Shown one piece after another: positions 35,726-50,511 of a DNA stretch of 64,000 nucleotides. Position numbers and translations under genes: made by a program. This DNA comes from Apium graveolens (Eukaryota > Streptophyta > Magnoliopsida > Apiales > Apiaceae): NCBI RefSeq assembly GCF_009905375.1, contig NW_027417467.1, positions 124,001 to 188,000 on the forward strand, written 5' to 3'. Each line of letters opens with the position of its first letter. Within the stretch, counting starts at the first letter, position 1. The notes under the pieces were generated by a model that was not told the DNA's origin, ran no database searches, and worked only from the letters and a program-made list of their open reading frames with translations.

Positions 35726-38600
35726 CCATCCTTTTCCAGTTCGTAATCGCTACTACCTTTCGTTCCTAATATTATACTGGTTATAATTTTGCTCGTTAGC
35801 GTCCTATAACCTTTTAATAACCACGTCAACCTTAGTATCACGAATGTGTTCCCATTCCGCATACTACCACCACTTTATTACTCCTTTTTCAGTTGTTTCT
35901 ATTTTCCAAAATTTGATCAATCAAATAGAAGTAAAGGAATTTGTTGAGAGATCACTATGATCATGAACACTTGTTATATCGCATAGTTAGTACAGAAGGT
36001 GGCCAGCCTTTAGTACTTGACAAGCAATTAAACAATAGTTGGTATCCTACTAGGCTTCTATCACACAGATAGACAGTCATTCGGCAATACCTCCCCTTCT
36101 GGAAGGGTTGTTCTTCTCAACTTACATGAAATGAAAAGAAGAGAAAAGAACGAACTGAAGAGAATTGTATATATAAAAAAAATATACTGCCACAAAATAT
36201 CTGGCTTGGAACCTACCTCTGAACTATAGAGGTTTGTCATAGGAGAACAAAACATATATGTATTTATATCAACATCAAGTATTATAGCATCCTATTTCAC
36301 ATGCCTAAATATTTTTTCTATTCCGTCCATCATTCTATGGACCCATGCTCTTCCTCGAGCTTATACACAATCACCTTTGAAACTCCCTCGACATCGAAAA
36401 TCGAATCTGGGATCTCATTCTATACATCATCGTTACTAGAATTCTATGCTTGCACCACAACCTTCCTCGTATAATAATACGACTCTCTATTGATAAGAAA
36501 GAATAATAATTCACTAGGTAGATACTCTACTTAATTAGTCTATCAATGATAACTTATACACTACCACGGCCCGATTAGTGGTACTGAATCTCAACACCCA
36601 TTCCAATACAACTCTCACGGTTGTAATCAGCTCATTACTCGCAGAATCATTGCTGCCTTACTATGGTCCACCACTGACCTACTGTAGTCATTCATTTTCC
36701 ATGAAGTCTTAATAGCTAACCATAAGGAGTCCATACATCTCGTATCTAATTCTCCTAAGGAATTAACATAACCACCAATCACAATTCATGAAGAACACTC
36801 CAAACTCTGACGTACTTTCATGACATGAAGTAGATAAAATTGCAGAAGAGTTTCAATCAAAGCAACGATAGCAGGTTAATACCATTCTTAATCATATGCC
36901 TTAAATAGAAGACTTAACTCAAAGGTTCGTCTAGTCCTTTTTGGAAACATGGTCCTGGCTTATTCTCAAGATAGTACCTCCTAAGATAGATAGCCCGTTC
37001 ATGGCGATTACACGAATTAAACCTTTGCCAACTACTATTACGGTTGGGTATTGCACAGTCATCAGAAGGAATGTCAATCTTCCAAACCATAATACAATCT
37101 GCATAGCTTTAACCATCATCATTGTATTCCTTTGGCACAAGCGCCTATAATTATCCTCTTACCTTTAAAGTGTCGGCCACCTCTTTGGCCTTTCCTGATA
37201 GTAAAATTTCCTTACAGTCAATGTCATTTTAACCACCTCCAAATAAATTTTTCCACCTTATTTCAATCACAGCTTATGTGAAGATGTTTTCCTTAAAATC
37301 TGATGAGTAAAAAAAAATCACCATTTTTCCATAAGTTATTGCCTCAGTCTTTAGAGGTTAATCACTGTCATGACTGACTCTCAATCATAATTAGAACATC
37401 TTTTATCTTAAGTCCTAATTGCCCTGAACAATTTCGACCATTATTGGTTCGATCCATACCTTCTCGTGGTTTAACACGTGCCTCACTTGGCATCATTATA
37501 ATTACGTCATATTTCCTTTATCAACATTTCCATTCTTGAGAATTTTGAATATTACATTTCTCATTGCAAAACCTCTAAGGTTATCCTTGAATCGTTCCTC
37601 CTGTATTCCCTAGATACAGGGCATATCAAAATACCATTCACTATTACTAGAACCATTGTCTATATACTTCTGAAAAATTTCTCCACTGATCCTTAAAGGT
37701 CATCATTACCTTAATATTTTCCAATTCATACTGTCAAAACTCATATTATCCCTATTAAGGGTGAAATGCCAACCTGTATGCATTCCCCTAGGATTCATTT
37801 TAAGTTACCAATGTTCTATCCTTAATTCCACCTTTAAAAGGTACCTGCATCCTTCCATGGATAAATCAAGTCATATATCCTTGATAGATTATCTTATTCA
37901 TCATTCCCACCTCGATAGTCTATACCTAACTTCATAATAGCATCCTTATTCAAATTGAGGTCAATCCATATGGCCTCCAAAAGATAACAATGGTCATCTG
38001 CTTTTCTTTCCTGATTTGGTAATGATAACATGGATGTTCTGGAAGATATTGGTCATGTTCAACATGAACTTCTTCTTAATAATTCCTTATTTACTTTTGT
38101 TGTTTATCTCAACAGTCACCTCAATGTTGGGATATCTTTCATACCTGGCGTCTCCCTTTCTGGGTATCATGCCACCGGTCTTACACTTCACATTCTTGAA
38201 GGTCACTTCCTTCATCCAATTTTTCCTAATTTCTTACTTCCTTGTCTCCTCAGTCTATCCGCGTCTCATTATTTATCCTTCGAACTATTTCAAGGTTTCC
38301 TCGAATCCTCCCAACTTAAAGGGGATAAAATGTACATAACTCGTATGCCTTCAACCATCAACTTTAACTCATGGTGAATCACCCTCATCCTGACGATTAC
38401 ATACTTTTCTATGTCTATTGCTACGAGTCTTTAGGGTTTCCTCATACCCAACTCCCTTATCATACTTCAAACTCTATTGCCTTTATATTCCTTTCCACTT
38501 CAGTTTCTTTTTATTTTCCTTTCTCTTATCATTATTTCATGAACTAACACAACATAAGTATTGATTCCAAACATCCCGTCATTCTGGATTCGTGTCTTCA
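35725..38600 (-). other. Unidentified interior module of element 2
   Basis: This is the counterpart of 6110-8880 in element 1 and is similar along its length. I see no recognised retrotransposon domain on either strand. A 115-codon antisense open frame (38030-38377) has a relative in element 1, but two recent copies of the same DNA would share it by descent, so it is not evidence for a gene. Confidence 0.5.
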
Positions 38601-39065
38601 GAACGAATCTTGATAACTTTTACAACTTAGATTCATAATTCATCATACTCGTCTGCCTTTGTTCTGGCTCTTAAGCTTTTACACTGTCTCCATAACCTTG
38701 GGAAGTACTTTTCTGAAAACAATTGACTGAACTTAAATCAGTTTATTATAATCTCTTGCTCCGTGCCTTCCTTGGCCTTTCACCAGCGGGTGGTCTCTCT
38801 CTTAGGAGGGTAAGTGACAAAACAGTCTTTTGTGGTTCGTCAATCATTTAGAATCTCAAATGATTCATCTATTTCCTTTAGCCAGGCTCTTGCCTCGACT
38901 GGGTCAGCTTGTTCCTTGGAACTCTGAGAGCTTAGCGACTTAAAGGTCATGAAAGAATTTCCCACCGCACTGTCTCCTCAGGGTGGTGGTTGGGGATAAT
39001 AGTCTAAGTTCTCTTTAGACAGGTCCATGAATTACCGTATAGGGGTACCATCTCGGGTCTCCTGT
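38600..39065 (-). pseudogene. gag fragment (element 2)
   Basis: Minus-strand reading matches gag around RQFMDLS, NSF.TFKSL and ADPVEARAWLKEI (near 38900). It is interrupted by stops, including TGA at 38738-38740, the codon that is also TGA in elements 1 and 3, and TGA at the second W of the WW pair, shared only with element 1. It lies downstream of the RNase H fragment, as in element 1. Confidence 0.73.
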
Positions 39066-39249
39066 CCTTACTCGACTTTTGTTTCCTCAGTCTAAATATT
39101 TCTTCCTACTCCCCATAATTGGGGTCATCTTACATAATTTAAATCCTCATTTTCCACTTCATCATGTTATGGGTTCCTTTTGTCTTGGTGGCAACCTCCC
39201 TGACTATCACGTTCAGGGTTTGCTCTAACTCTTATTCCTCAAACTAGCT

Positions 39250-40066
39250 TTCATCTAAGATTTCATCTTTAAGCTCTTAAACCTTTGGAACCCAAATTCT
39301 ATAGGAATACCTCATTATTCCCTTATCATCACTCTCGATATTAATCTCATACCTATTTGTTGGCTCTCTGCCTTCATTCATCACTTTTACTGGCACAATA
39401 TGTTCTTTTCCAATACTTCGGGCTGTATTGCTATCTCAAACAGCTTTTCGGTACCGGCTCCGGTTACCTTCACTACTATTTCCATTTTCTCAAAATCTCT
39501 TATAAACTCTCCAAAAGACATTATCATCTTGAGTCTCTCCTTTTTACTAAGGGCATCAGCCACCATATTGGCTTTCCCCGAATGATAAAGAATCTCCCAA
39601 TCATAATTCTTGATTAGCTCTAACCGCCTCCTCTGGCGTATGTTGAGCTCTTTCTACGTAAGAATGTACTAGAGCTCCTATGGTTTGTGAATCTCACACT
39701 TCTCTCCATACAAGTAGTGCCTCAAATCTTTAGGGCAAAACTATTGCCACGAGCCCAAGCTCATGGGTGGGGATATCAAATTTTAAATTCCCTTAATTGT
39801 CTTGACGCAGACGCGATTATCTTGCTGTGCTATATAAGAAGCACCCTAATTCCTTATGCGAAGCATCACTTACAAATCACAAAATCTCATTTTCCATCCG
39901 GCAACGCCAACATAGGGACCATCACCAATCTTTGCTTCAGTTCTTAAAAGCTGTTCTCGCATTTCTCTGCCTATTCGAACTTCTCAGTCTTATGAGTAAG
40001 CCGCGTTAAAGGGGCTACTATCTTTACAACTTGAACGAACCTCCGGTAGTGACCGGCCAATCCTAC
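39250..40066 (-). pseudogene. pol fragment: end of RT, RNase H, integrase linker (element 2)
   Basis: On the minus strand the sequence runs from the GL..HYRRFVQ-like start (near 40060) through RNase H (PGKANMVADALSKK near 39540-39580) to the linker ending near DEILDES (39250). It is the counterpart of 4545-5372. It is broken by stops and frameshifts and lacks the RT catalytic core. Confidence 0.78.
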
Positions 40067-40112
40067 CTCTGGTAGTCGACCAAACCATGGTCATCAATTC
40101 ATCAGTGGTCCT

Positions 40113-40319
40113 TTATCCAATCCTGTCAGGATCCTCCATGGGGTCCTTCTCAACAACTATCCCTACTAGGACAACATCCTCAATATCAACATCATCCGGT
40201 CCTGCATTAGGACACTCTATCGGATCCACAATCTGATCTCCAATAACTAATAAAACATCATCACGTTGATGTTCCTCAACTTCAGGGTTCGGAGTCCCGC
40301 TACCATATACGATAACGAA
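40113..40319 (-). pseudogene. Remnant of acidic accessory ORF (element 2)
   Basis: This is a 69-codon acidic open stretch between TAG (40320-40322) and TAA (40113-40115) without an ATG at its start. It contains EEHQRDDVLLVIGDQ and a hydrophobic-acidic GIVVEKDP segment. It matches 4280-4501 of element 1 and is positioned like the full acidic ORF of element 3. Confidence 0.48.
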
Positions 40320-40476
40320 CTATGCTCCTATCACGATATTTATAAGGGTTCCCATAAGGGTTTTAACCGTCAGTACTACGTTAGGTAGCCCGGCTATGAA
40401 CTTGGCAAGAGTTCTTATTATCTTAGTGAATCTTATTATCTTAACGTCCCATCATCTCTGAGGTTTATAACGCTTA

Positions 40477-40488
40477 GCTCTGATACCA
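40477..40488 (-). other. Primer-binding site of element 2 (initiator tRNA-Met)
   Basis: On the minus strand TGGTATCAGAGC lies four bases inside the 5' LTR, as in elements 1 and 3. Confidence 0.93.
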
Positions 40489-40492
40489 CTTC

Positions 40493-42726
40493 TGTAACAC
40501 CCCCAGATCCGGGGTCGGGGATCCGGGTCGTCACGAGTTCCATTTCCCTTAACAACACCCAATCTTAATAAATAATCAACTACTCTGTACTGTGACCCCA
40601 CAATAAACACACACACCACAAGTTATAGTCTCAGAGATGAATATCCAAAAATAATCACAAATCGTATTATTACACAATTATATGCCAATACACCTTAAAC
40701 AGGTTTCTGAATAAATTTACATTTCTTTGCCATTATTACAATTCATAAATATACATAATCTGATACATCAAAAGTTGAAAGCCTAGCCTATTGGTAGTTC
40801 CTACCTCAGCTATGGCGGTATCAGTGCTTCTAGAAAACTGCGGAACGTCTCCTAACCTCTTGCGAATCGGGAGCTTGGTCCGGTTCATCTTGTCTATCTG
40901 ATGTTGTGTGATGAAAGAAGAAAGCAAGGGTGAGCAGCAAGCCCACCAAAATAATATGTATAATGATTAACAATATATGAGCCTTCTCATAGTACTCATG
41001 AAAGTCTTGGTCAAAAGAAATGAACCAAGTTGATATCTTAATGCGATGAAGTCGCAAAATATTCAGTATATATATATATACATATATACTTTTCAAAATA
41101 TTGGAAGTCCTCTTCCATGCACAATATACACAAAGTCCCAGTGTATAACTGTATAAAAAAAAAATATCGTTGCAAGGTGATCTCATATATCTAACTTTGT
41201 CTCAACGTTTTTCTGAAAATCTTTGTCATTCATAAGACAATTATTAATTAGATATAAGTTTAAAAGATGAAGATACAAGATACCCCAATATACTTATATC
41301 TTTCCCAAATACTACTTGAACTACCACCGTTCAAGTTATAAATTAGCTTCAAAAGTTCATCACATAGATGAGACTATAAGACAAGATTTGAATAGATTAA
41401 ATCTTTAAAATATTATCAAAATAAAATGAAGTTACGAGATACTTCATTTGATGTAAACATCATTTTGAAAACTTGACCCTGCCAACACTCAACAATCGCC
41501 CAACCGTAGCCTTTCCATCGAAGTGCTCTGGGTAGTGTTGCAAAAATTATCCAATTGGATGATGAACTCATTACGGGAGTTTGCCGCGCCAGGAAGACCA
41601 CTTACGATGATCAGTCGTAGTAGTACAACCCCACCATTTTCTACATGTAGAGGAGAACCTGTCGGATTTACTTGTCAACCGAACACTGAACTCCTAAGGA
41701 ATGGACCGCCTTAGCGGAACTTCCAGGCCATTTGGGCCAATATAATAAGGCTGGGCCGGCGCTACTCGACCACTTACGCCACTCCTAGTTCAGATGAAAT
41801 CCATGACTCTGAAACGTAAAGCTCGTTTCCCCCTTTCCCCAAGTAGAAACTTGTTGATACGGCTCCACCAAGAAGTCGTACCTAGTTGGAAAGGAAAACT
41901 CACCGATATTTCCCAGGCGATGCCTGTTAATGGATTAACTTGTTCCAAGAATTTTACTTCCCGAATATTGGGTAAGTAATCAAAAACTCTTTTACCAAGA
42001 CAGCAACCTTGTTGCGAATATAAAACACACCACCGAGCCGGATCCCCCAGGTTTTGAGCGAGTATTTAAATCCCCTTTTTAAAAGGAAGATCTTAAATAT
42101 AAAAATAGTTTTGGGATCCGCTCTAACTTTTGAAAATCATTTTAAAGACTCGAAAACACTTTAAAGAGTGTTTGGAGTAAAACTGATTTAATGAAGTAAA
42201 TCAGTCCCCAGAACATTTAGAAAATGTCTGAATATTATTATTTAAATAATATTCCCATAAAAAATAATCTTTATAAAATAATTGAAGTAGAAGTATTAAA
42301 ACTTATACTTGAAATGAATAGCAAATAATCAAAGATATACTTATACGAAAGTAATATCTTTATTTGAATAATCAAAATAAGTTTGATTATCGACACCTTA
42401 TTCTTTAATAAATAAAGAATATATCTCAGCAAATAATCGGAGTCATAGATCCTCAAATGAATATTCAAATAATATTCAATAAATAAAATAAGCTGAGTCA
42501 TAATACCTCGAATGAATATTATAAATAATATTCATTAAATAAAATAAAGGAGTCATACATCCTCAAATGAATATTCAAATAATATTCAATAAATAATGTA
42601 AAGGAGTCATACGCCTTCGAATAATATTCGAAATAATATTCAATAATAAAATAAAGTTAAAGTTATCGAATAAACCTTATTCGATTAATAGTTTTAAAAA
42701 CTATATCCATATATATATATAAATAA

Positions 42727-42762
<36 letters not shown>

Positions 42763-44830
42763 TCGGGAACATCGACTCCCGGTTTAGAAATATGTTCACC
42801 TTTTATCCCCTATACTAAGGGTATACGCAACTACTTGCTTATTTCTAGCATAGGTATTATGCAACTATAAGCATTGAAATCAACAGATAGATAACCAGAT
42901 TACGAAACAGACATGCATATATACCATATTAGCATGCTCCAATATATCGCAAAATTTGCTAATAACAATCATGCAATATCACAAGATAATGCATAAACAT
43001 ATATTTACATCACAACAACAGTATAACGGGTAGAAAACTTGCCTGACCGACTTGGGGGTGAGAAAGGCTCGGGACGAGTCTGATAACCTATAAACAACAA
43101 GTAAGTTGGAATTAAACCAAAGTCACTTGTAAATCTATACTTTAACTAACTTAGACTCTAACGCTTGTTTTGCGCTCACTGATTCGCTTAAGTCACTCGG
43201 GTACCCTCGGCTCCACCATTTTTAATAATTTAACCTTTACGAGTTTTAAAGCGATTCCTTCGTGAGTGTCTTACCAACTGCCTAACACACTTACCATAAA
43301 TGTTTCATACATTAATTAACCCTTTTTGGTCTTTAACCTATGTTTCAAAGTAAGGCGAGGGAAAAAGTTTCGTTCGCGAAATGCCGTTACTTGAAACGGT
43401 CGTTTCTCCTAAACCGTGCATCGGAATCGAACGAACTACATATCAAAACGAAGCTCGTAACATGAGCTATCTAAACATGGCAGTGGTCATAATCTAGCAG
43501 GGGGTTCTCGGGTCCTAATGCTATGCACAAAAACAGTCCAAAGAAAATTGGACGTTACGACGGCTATGTTTACGCGATTTCCCAATTTTAACCATTCAAA
43601 ACCAACCACAAACCAACCTCAAATCCAACATACAACCAACATCCATCCTCATCACATCATAACAACCCCAACAAATCCACATTAACCATTTATACTTATT
43701 CCTCACATGAACTAAAAGCTTTACTTAGGTTCTTTAACTAATTACCAAGATTTACAACTCCAACAATGCAACAAAACCAACTAATCTCTACAAACTCAAC
43801 CAAACTTCAACCAATCAAGCATCATGCTTCACATATGCTATATCAAACACATTAAATCCTAATTACTCAAAACTAAAGCTAGGGTTTGTAGTTTATACCT
43901 TCCTTGGAGAGTGGAGAATCAAGAGAATGGCTTGGAATCACCTTTAAAGCCCTTATCCAAGCTTAATCTAAACAAAACTTCAAGAACACAAATTTTAGTT
44001 CTTGAAAACACTATTCACCATCTTCTTTCATGATTTATAGAAAAAGATTGGCTTGGAATTAGAAGCTTAAACTTATAGGAAGTATGTAACTATCCATGGG
44101 GAAGCTTAGATAATTACCTTGCTAAATAGTAAGTGGAGGAGCTTGGACTTTCATTTTTTAAGAAAAAACCCGAGAGCATGAAGAAGAAGAAGAGAGATTT
44201 TTTGTGTTTTGGCTTGATTTGCTTTTGGTTGGTTGATTTTTGTTGTTTGCTTTAGTGAATTACCTAGTTGCCCTTGGTTTTGTGTGGTTAAAAAGTCACC
44301 ACATCTCCTTCCTTTCTTGTCATGCCTATGTCATCCTCGTGATGTAATCCTCCCCTCCTTGTCCTCTTTCTATTGGTTGGATGACATCATTCCCACTAAT
44401 CCCTTTGATTAACTTCCTAATCGTTTGCCTAATGACCGCTGATCTGTTATACGGTTCGCTTAACTTTCGTTTTCGTTTATCGTTTGAGGGATCATACCCG
44501 GGATCTTATTACTTAGGTTCCCTTAACCTTTCTCAATATATTGTATTCCTTTTATGATCCTCTCTTATAATCCTTTAATTTAAATCCTTTTTATCCTGTT
44601 ACCTTATACTCAATTCTCTCCGTATCTAGTGGATTTCCGGGAAAAATCAAAGTGTTCAGAATTGGATTCTGACGATCTTTACATACACTTATATACCACA
44701 TAGAGTACTAATAATATCCCATAAGATCAATAACAAAACCCCTACATAGCGTGGCATGAACAGTTTTCTCATTCAGCAAAAACACTATTCATAAGGGTTT
44801 CAAAAATTTCCAAAAATTGGGGTTATTACA
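40493..44830 (-). repeat. 5' LTR of element 2
   Basis: The LTR is 4338 bp and nearly identical to 30602-34937. It differs by a 9-bp indel near 41867, a longer (TA)n run and scattered substitutions. It ends GGGGTTATTACA, followed by the target duplication. Confidence 0.95.
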
Positions 44831-44835
44831 TATAT
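44831..44835. repeat. Target-site duplication, right of element 2 (TATAT)
   Basis: It is the same five bases as 30597-30601. The satellite resumes in phase immediately after (AGTGATAAGTGACTC). Confidence 0.92.
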
Positions 44836-47824
44836 AGTGATAAGTGACTCTTATAGGGTGCAAAATCACTCTAATATGGTGTAAATTTAGTTACAAGGTT
44901 GATTAGAGCCAAAATGTTGCCCAAAATTGACTCGTATAAAAGTGGTATCGAGAGGAGGTAAAAGGATGTCAAATTGGATGTATATGATGTTTACATGTTA
45001 ATAGTACTAATATATAGTGGCAAGTGACTTTTATAGGGTGCAAAATCACTCTAATATGGTGTAAATTGACTTACAAGGTTGCTTAGAGCCAAAATGTGGC
45101 CAAAAATTGACTCGTGTAAAAGTGGTACCTAGTGTAGGTAAAAGGATGTCAAATTGGATGTATATGATGTTTACATGTTAATTGTACTAATATAAGGTGT
45201 CAAGTGACACTTATAGAGCGCAAAATCACTCTAATGTGGTGTAAAGTGACTTACAAGGTTAATTGGAGCCAAAAGTGGCCAAAAATTGACTCGTATAAAA
45301 GTGGTACCATGAGTTGGTAAAACGATGTCACATTGGATGTTTATGATGTTTACATGTTAATTGTACTAATATATGGTGGAAAATGACTCTTATACGGTGC
45401 AAAATCACTTTAATATGGTGTACAGTTAATTACAAGGTTGATTAGAGCCAAAATGTGGCCCAAAATTGACTCGTAAAAGTGGTACCAAGAGGAGGTAAAA
45501 GGATGTCAAATTGGATGTATATGATGTTTACATGTTAATTGTACTAATATATGGTGGCAAGTGACTTTTATAGTATGCAAAATCACTCTAATATGGTGTA
45601 AAGTGACTTACAAGATTGATTAGAGCCAAAATGTGGCCCAAAATTGACTCAAATAAAATTGGTACCAAGAGTTGGTAAAAGGATGTCAAATTGGACGTAT
45701 ACGATGTTTACATGTTAATTGTACTAATATATGGTGGAAAGTGACTCTTATAGGGTGTAAAATCACTCTAATATGGTGTAAAGTGACTAACAAAGTTGAT
45801 TAGAGCCAAAATATGGCCCAAAATTGACTCGTATAATGTGGTACCAAGAGGTGGTAAAAGGTAATCAAATTGAATATATAATGTTTACATGTATATTGTA
45901 CTAATATATAGTGACAAGTGACTCTTATAGGGTGCAAAATCACTCTAATATGGTGTAAATTTAGTTACAAGGTTGATTAGAGCCAAAATGTGACCCAAAA
46001 TTGACTCATATAAAGTGATTCCAAGAGGTGGTAAAAGGTAATCAAATTAAATATATAATGTTTACATGTATATTGTACTAATATATGGTGACAAGTGACT
46101 CTTATAGGGTGCAAAATCACTCTAATATGGTGTAAATTTAGTTACAAGGTTTATTAGAGCCAAAATGTGGCCCAAAATTGACTCGTATAAAAGTGGTATC
46201 GAGAGGAGGTAAAAGGATGTAAAATTGGATGTATATGATGTTTACATGTTAATATTACTAATATATAGTGGCAAGTGACTTTTATAGGGTGCAAAATCAC
46301 TCTAATATGGTGTAAAGTGACTTACAAGGTTGATTAGAGCCAAAATGTGGCCAAAAATTGACTCGTGTAAAGGTGGTACCAAGTGTAGGTAAAAGGATGT
46401 CAAATTGGATGTATATGATGTTTAAATGTTAATTGTACTAATATAAGGTGTCAAGTGACACTTATAGAGCGCAAAATCACTCTAATGTGGTGTAAAGTGA
46501 CTTACAAGGTTAATTGGAGCCAAATGTGGCCAAAAATTGACTCGTATAAAAGTGGTACCAAGAGTTGGTAAAACGATGTCACATTGGATGTTTATGATGT
46601 TTACATGTTAATTGTACTAATATATGGTGGAAAATGACTCGTATATGGTGCAAAATCACTCTAATATGGTGTACAGTTACTTACAAGGTTGATTAGAGCC
46701 AAAATGTGGCCCAAAATTGACTCATAAAAGTGGTACCAAGAGGAGGTAAAAGGATGTCAAATTGGATGTATATGATGTTTACATGTTAATTGTAATAATA
46801 TATGGTGGAAAGTGACTTTTATAGGGTGCAAAATCACTCTAATATGGTGTAAAGTGACTTACAAGATTGATTAGAGCCAAAATGTGGCCCAAAATTGACT
46901 CGAATAAAATTGGTACCAAGAGTTGGTAAAAGGATGTCAAATTGGACGTATAGATTGTTTACATGTTAATTGTACTAATATATGGTGGAAAGTGACTAAC
47001 AAGGTTGATTAGAGCCAAAATGTGGCCCAAAATTGACTCGTATAAAGTTGTACCAAGACGTGGTAAAAGGTAATCAAATTGAATATATAATGTTTACATG
47101 TATATTGTACTAATATATGGTGACAAGTGACTCTTATAGGGTGCAAAATCACTCTAATATGGTGTAAATTTAGTTACAAGGTTGATTAGAGCCAAAATGT
47201 GGCCCAAAATTGACTCGTATAAAGTGGTACCAAGACGTGGTAAAAGGTAATCAAATTGAATATATCATGTTTACATGTATATTGTACTAATATATAGTGG
47301 CAAGTGACTTTTATAGGGTGCAAAATCACTCTAATATGGTGTAAAGTGACTTACAAGGTTGATTAGAGCCAAAATGTGGCCAAAAATTGACTCGTGTAAA
47401 AGTGGTACCAAGTGTAGGTAAAAGGATGTCAAATTGGATGTATATGATGTTTACATGTTAATTGTACTAATATAAGGTGTCAAGTGACACTTATAGAGCG
47501 CAAAATCACTCTAATATGGTGTAAAGTGACTTACAAGATTGATTGGATCCAAAAAGTGGCCCAAAATTGACTCGAATAAAATTGGTACCAAGAGTTGGTA
47601 AAAGATGTCAAATTGGACGTATACGATGTTTACATGTTAATTGTAGAAATATATGGTGGAAAGTGACTCTTATAGGGTATAAAATCACTCTAATATGGTG
47701 TAAAGTGACTAACAAGGTTGATTAGAGCCAAAATGTGGCCCAAAATTGACTCGTATAAAGTGGTACCAAGAGGTTGTAAAAGGTAATCAAATTTAATATA
47801 TAATGTTTACATGTATATTGCACT

Positions 47825-49610
47825 AATATATAGTGATAAGTGACTCTTATAGGGTGCAAAATCACTCTAATATGGTGTAAATTTAGTTACAAGGTTGATT
47901 AGAGCCAAAATGTGGCCCAAAATTGACTCGTATAAAAGTGGTATCGAGAGGAGGTAAAAGGATGTCAAATTGGATGTATATGATGTTGACATGTTAATAG
48001 TACTAATATATAGTGGCAAGTGACTTTTATAGGGTGCAAAATCACTCTAATATGGTGTAAAATGACTTACAAGGTTGATTAGAGCCAAAATATGGCCAAA
48101 AATTGACTCGTGTAAAAGTGGTACCAAGTGTAGGTAAAAGGATGTTAAATTGGATGTATATGATGTTTACATGTTAATTGTACTAATATAAGGTGTCAAG
48201 TGACACTTATCGAGCGCAAAATCACTCTAATGTGGTGTAAAGTGACTTACAAGGTTAATTGGAGCCAAATGTGGCCAAAAATTGACTCGTATAAAATTGG
48301 TACCATGAGTTGGTAAAACGATGTCACATTGGATGTTTATGATGTTTACATGTTAATTGTACTAATATACGGTGGAAAATGACTCTTATACGGTGCAAAA
48401 TCACTTTAATATGGTGTACAGTTAATTACAAGGTTGATTAGAGCCAAAATGTGGCCCAAAATTGACTCGTAAAAGTGGTACCAAGAGGAGGTAAAAGGAT
48501 GTCAAATTGGATGTATATGATGTTTACATGTTAATTGTACTAATATATGGTGGCAAGTGACTTTTATAGGATGCAAAATCACTCTAATATGGTGTAAAGT
48601 GACTTACAAGGTTGATTAGAGCCAAAATGTGGCCCAAAATTGACTCGTATAAAGTGGTACCAAGAGGTTGTAAAAGGTAATCAAATTTAATATATAATGT
48701 TTACATGTATATTGCACTAATATATAGTGATAAGTGACTCTTATAGGGTGCAAAATAACTCTAATATGGTGTAAATTTAGTTACAAGGTTGATTAGAGCC
48801 AAAATGTGGCCCAAAATTGACTCGTATAAAAGTGGTATCGAGAGGAGGTAAAAGGATGTCAAATTGGATGTATATGATGTTTACATGTTAATAGTACTAA
48901 TATATAGTGGCAAGTGACTTTTATAGGATGCAAAATCACTCTAATATGGTGTAAAATGACTTACAAGGTTGATTAGAGCCAAAATATGGCCAAAAATTGA
49001 CTCATGTAAAAGTGGTACCAAGTGTAGGTAAAAGGATGTTAAATTGGATGTATATGATGTTTACATGTTAATTGTACTAATATAAGGTGTCAAGTGACAC
49101 TTATCGAGCGCAAAATCACTCTAATGTGGTGTAAAGTGACTTACAAGGTTAATTGGAGCCAAATGTGGCCAAAAATTGACTCGTATAAAATTGGTACCAT
49201 GAGTTGGTAAAACGATGTCACATTGGATGTTTATGATGTTTACATGTTAATTGTACTAATATATGGTGGAAAATGACTCATATACGGTGCAAAATCACTC
49301 TAATATGGTGTACAGTTACTTACAAGGTTGATTAAAGCCAAAATGTTGCCCAAAATTGACTCGTAAAAGTGGTACCAAGAGGAGGTAAAAGGATGTCAAA
49401 TTGGATGTATATGATGTTTACATGTTAATTGTACTAATATATGGTGGCAAGTGACTTTTATAGGGTGCAAAATCACTCTAATATGGTGTAAAGTGACTTA
49501 CAAGATTGATTAGAGCCAAAATGTGGCCCAAAATTGACTTGAATAAAATTGGTTCAGAGAGTTGGTAAAAGGATGTCAAATTGGACGTATACAATGTTTA
49601 CATGTTAATT
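47825..49610. repeat. 894-bp (5-monomer) tandem duplication in satellite B
   Basis: Rare variants recur 894 bp apart: TAGTGATAAG at 47831 and 48725, and CGAGCGC after TTAT at 48211 and 49105. The corresponding region of satellite A (about 28.8-29.6 kb) has a single copy. Confidence 0.75.
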
Positions 49611-50511
49611 ATACTAATATATGGTGGAAAGTGACTCTTATAGGGTGTAAAATCACTCTAATATGGTGTAAAGGGACTAACAAGGTTGATTAGAGCCAAA
49701 ATGTGGCCCAAAATTGACTCGTATAAAGTGGTACCAAGAGGTGGTAAAAGGTAATCAAATTGAATATATAATGTTTACATGTATATTGTACTAATATATG
49801 GTGACAAGTGACTCTTATAGGGTGCAAAATCACTCTAATATGGTGTAAATTTAGTTACAAGGTTTATTAGAGCCAAAATGTGGCCCAAAATTGACTCGTA
49901 TAAAAGTGGTATCGAGAGGAGGTAAAAGGATGTAAAATTGGATGTATATGATGTTTACATGTTAATATTACTAATATATAGTGGCAAGTGACTTTTATAG
50001 GGTGCAAAATCACTCTAATATGGTGTAAAGTGACTTACAAGGTTGATTAGAGCCAAAATGTGGCCAAAAATTGACTCGTGTAAAAGTGGTACCGAGTGTA
50101 GGTAAAAGGATGTCAAATTGGATGTATATGATGTTTACATGTTAATTATACTAATATAAGGTGTCAAGTGACACTTATAGAGCGCAAAATCACTCTAATA
50201 TGGTTTAAAGTGACTTACAAGATTGATTAGAGCCAAAATGTGGCCCAAAATTGACTCGAATAAAATTGGTACCAAGAGTTGGTAAAAGGATGTCAAATTG
50301 GACGTATACGATGTTTACATGTTAATTGTACTAATATATGGTGGAAATTGACTCTTATAGGGTGTAAAATCACTCTAATATGGTGTAAACTGACTAACAA
50401 GGTTGATTAGAGCCAAAATGTGGCCCAAAATTGACTCGTGTAAACTGGTATCAAGAGGTGGTAAAAGGTAATCAAATTGAATATATAATGTTTACATGTA
50501 TATTGTACTAA

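Larger units (their letters stand above)
30602..44830 (-). mobile_element. Element 2: non-autonomous Tekay-like LTR retrotransposon nested in the satellite
   Basis: The complete minus-strand insertion is 14.2 kb long, with LTRs at 30602-34937 and 40493-44830 and a 5-bp duplication TATAT on both sides. Joining the flanks restores a normal satellite monomer. Reading on the minus strand, the interior runs: primer-binding site, acidic-ORF remnant, RT-end/RNase H fragment, gag fragment, unidentified module, integrase C-terminus, polypurine tract. This is the same order as in element 1, so the scrambled structure was inherited and transposed as such. About 14 substitutions and one 9-bp indel were seen by eye in the first ~1.7 kb of the LTR pair, suggesting a young insertion. 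Confidence 0.96.
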
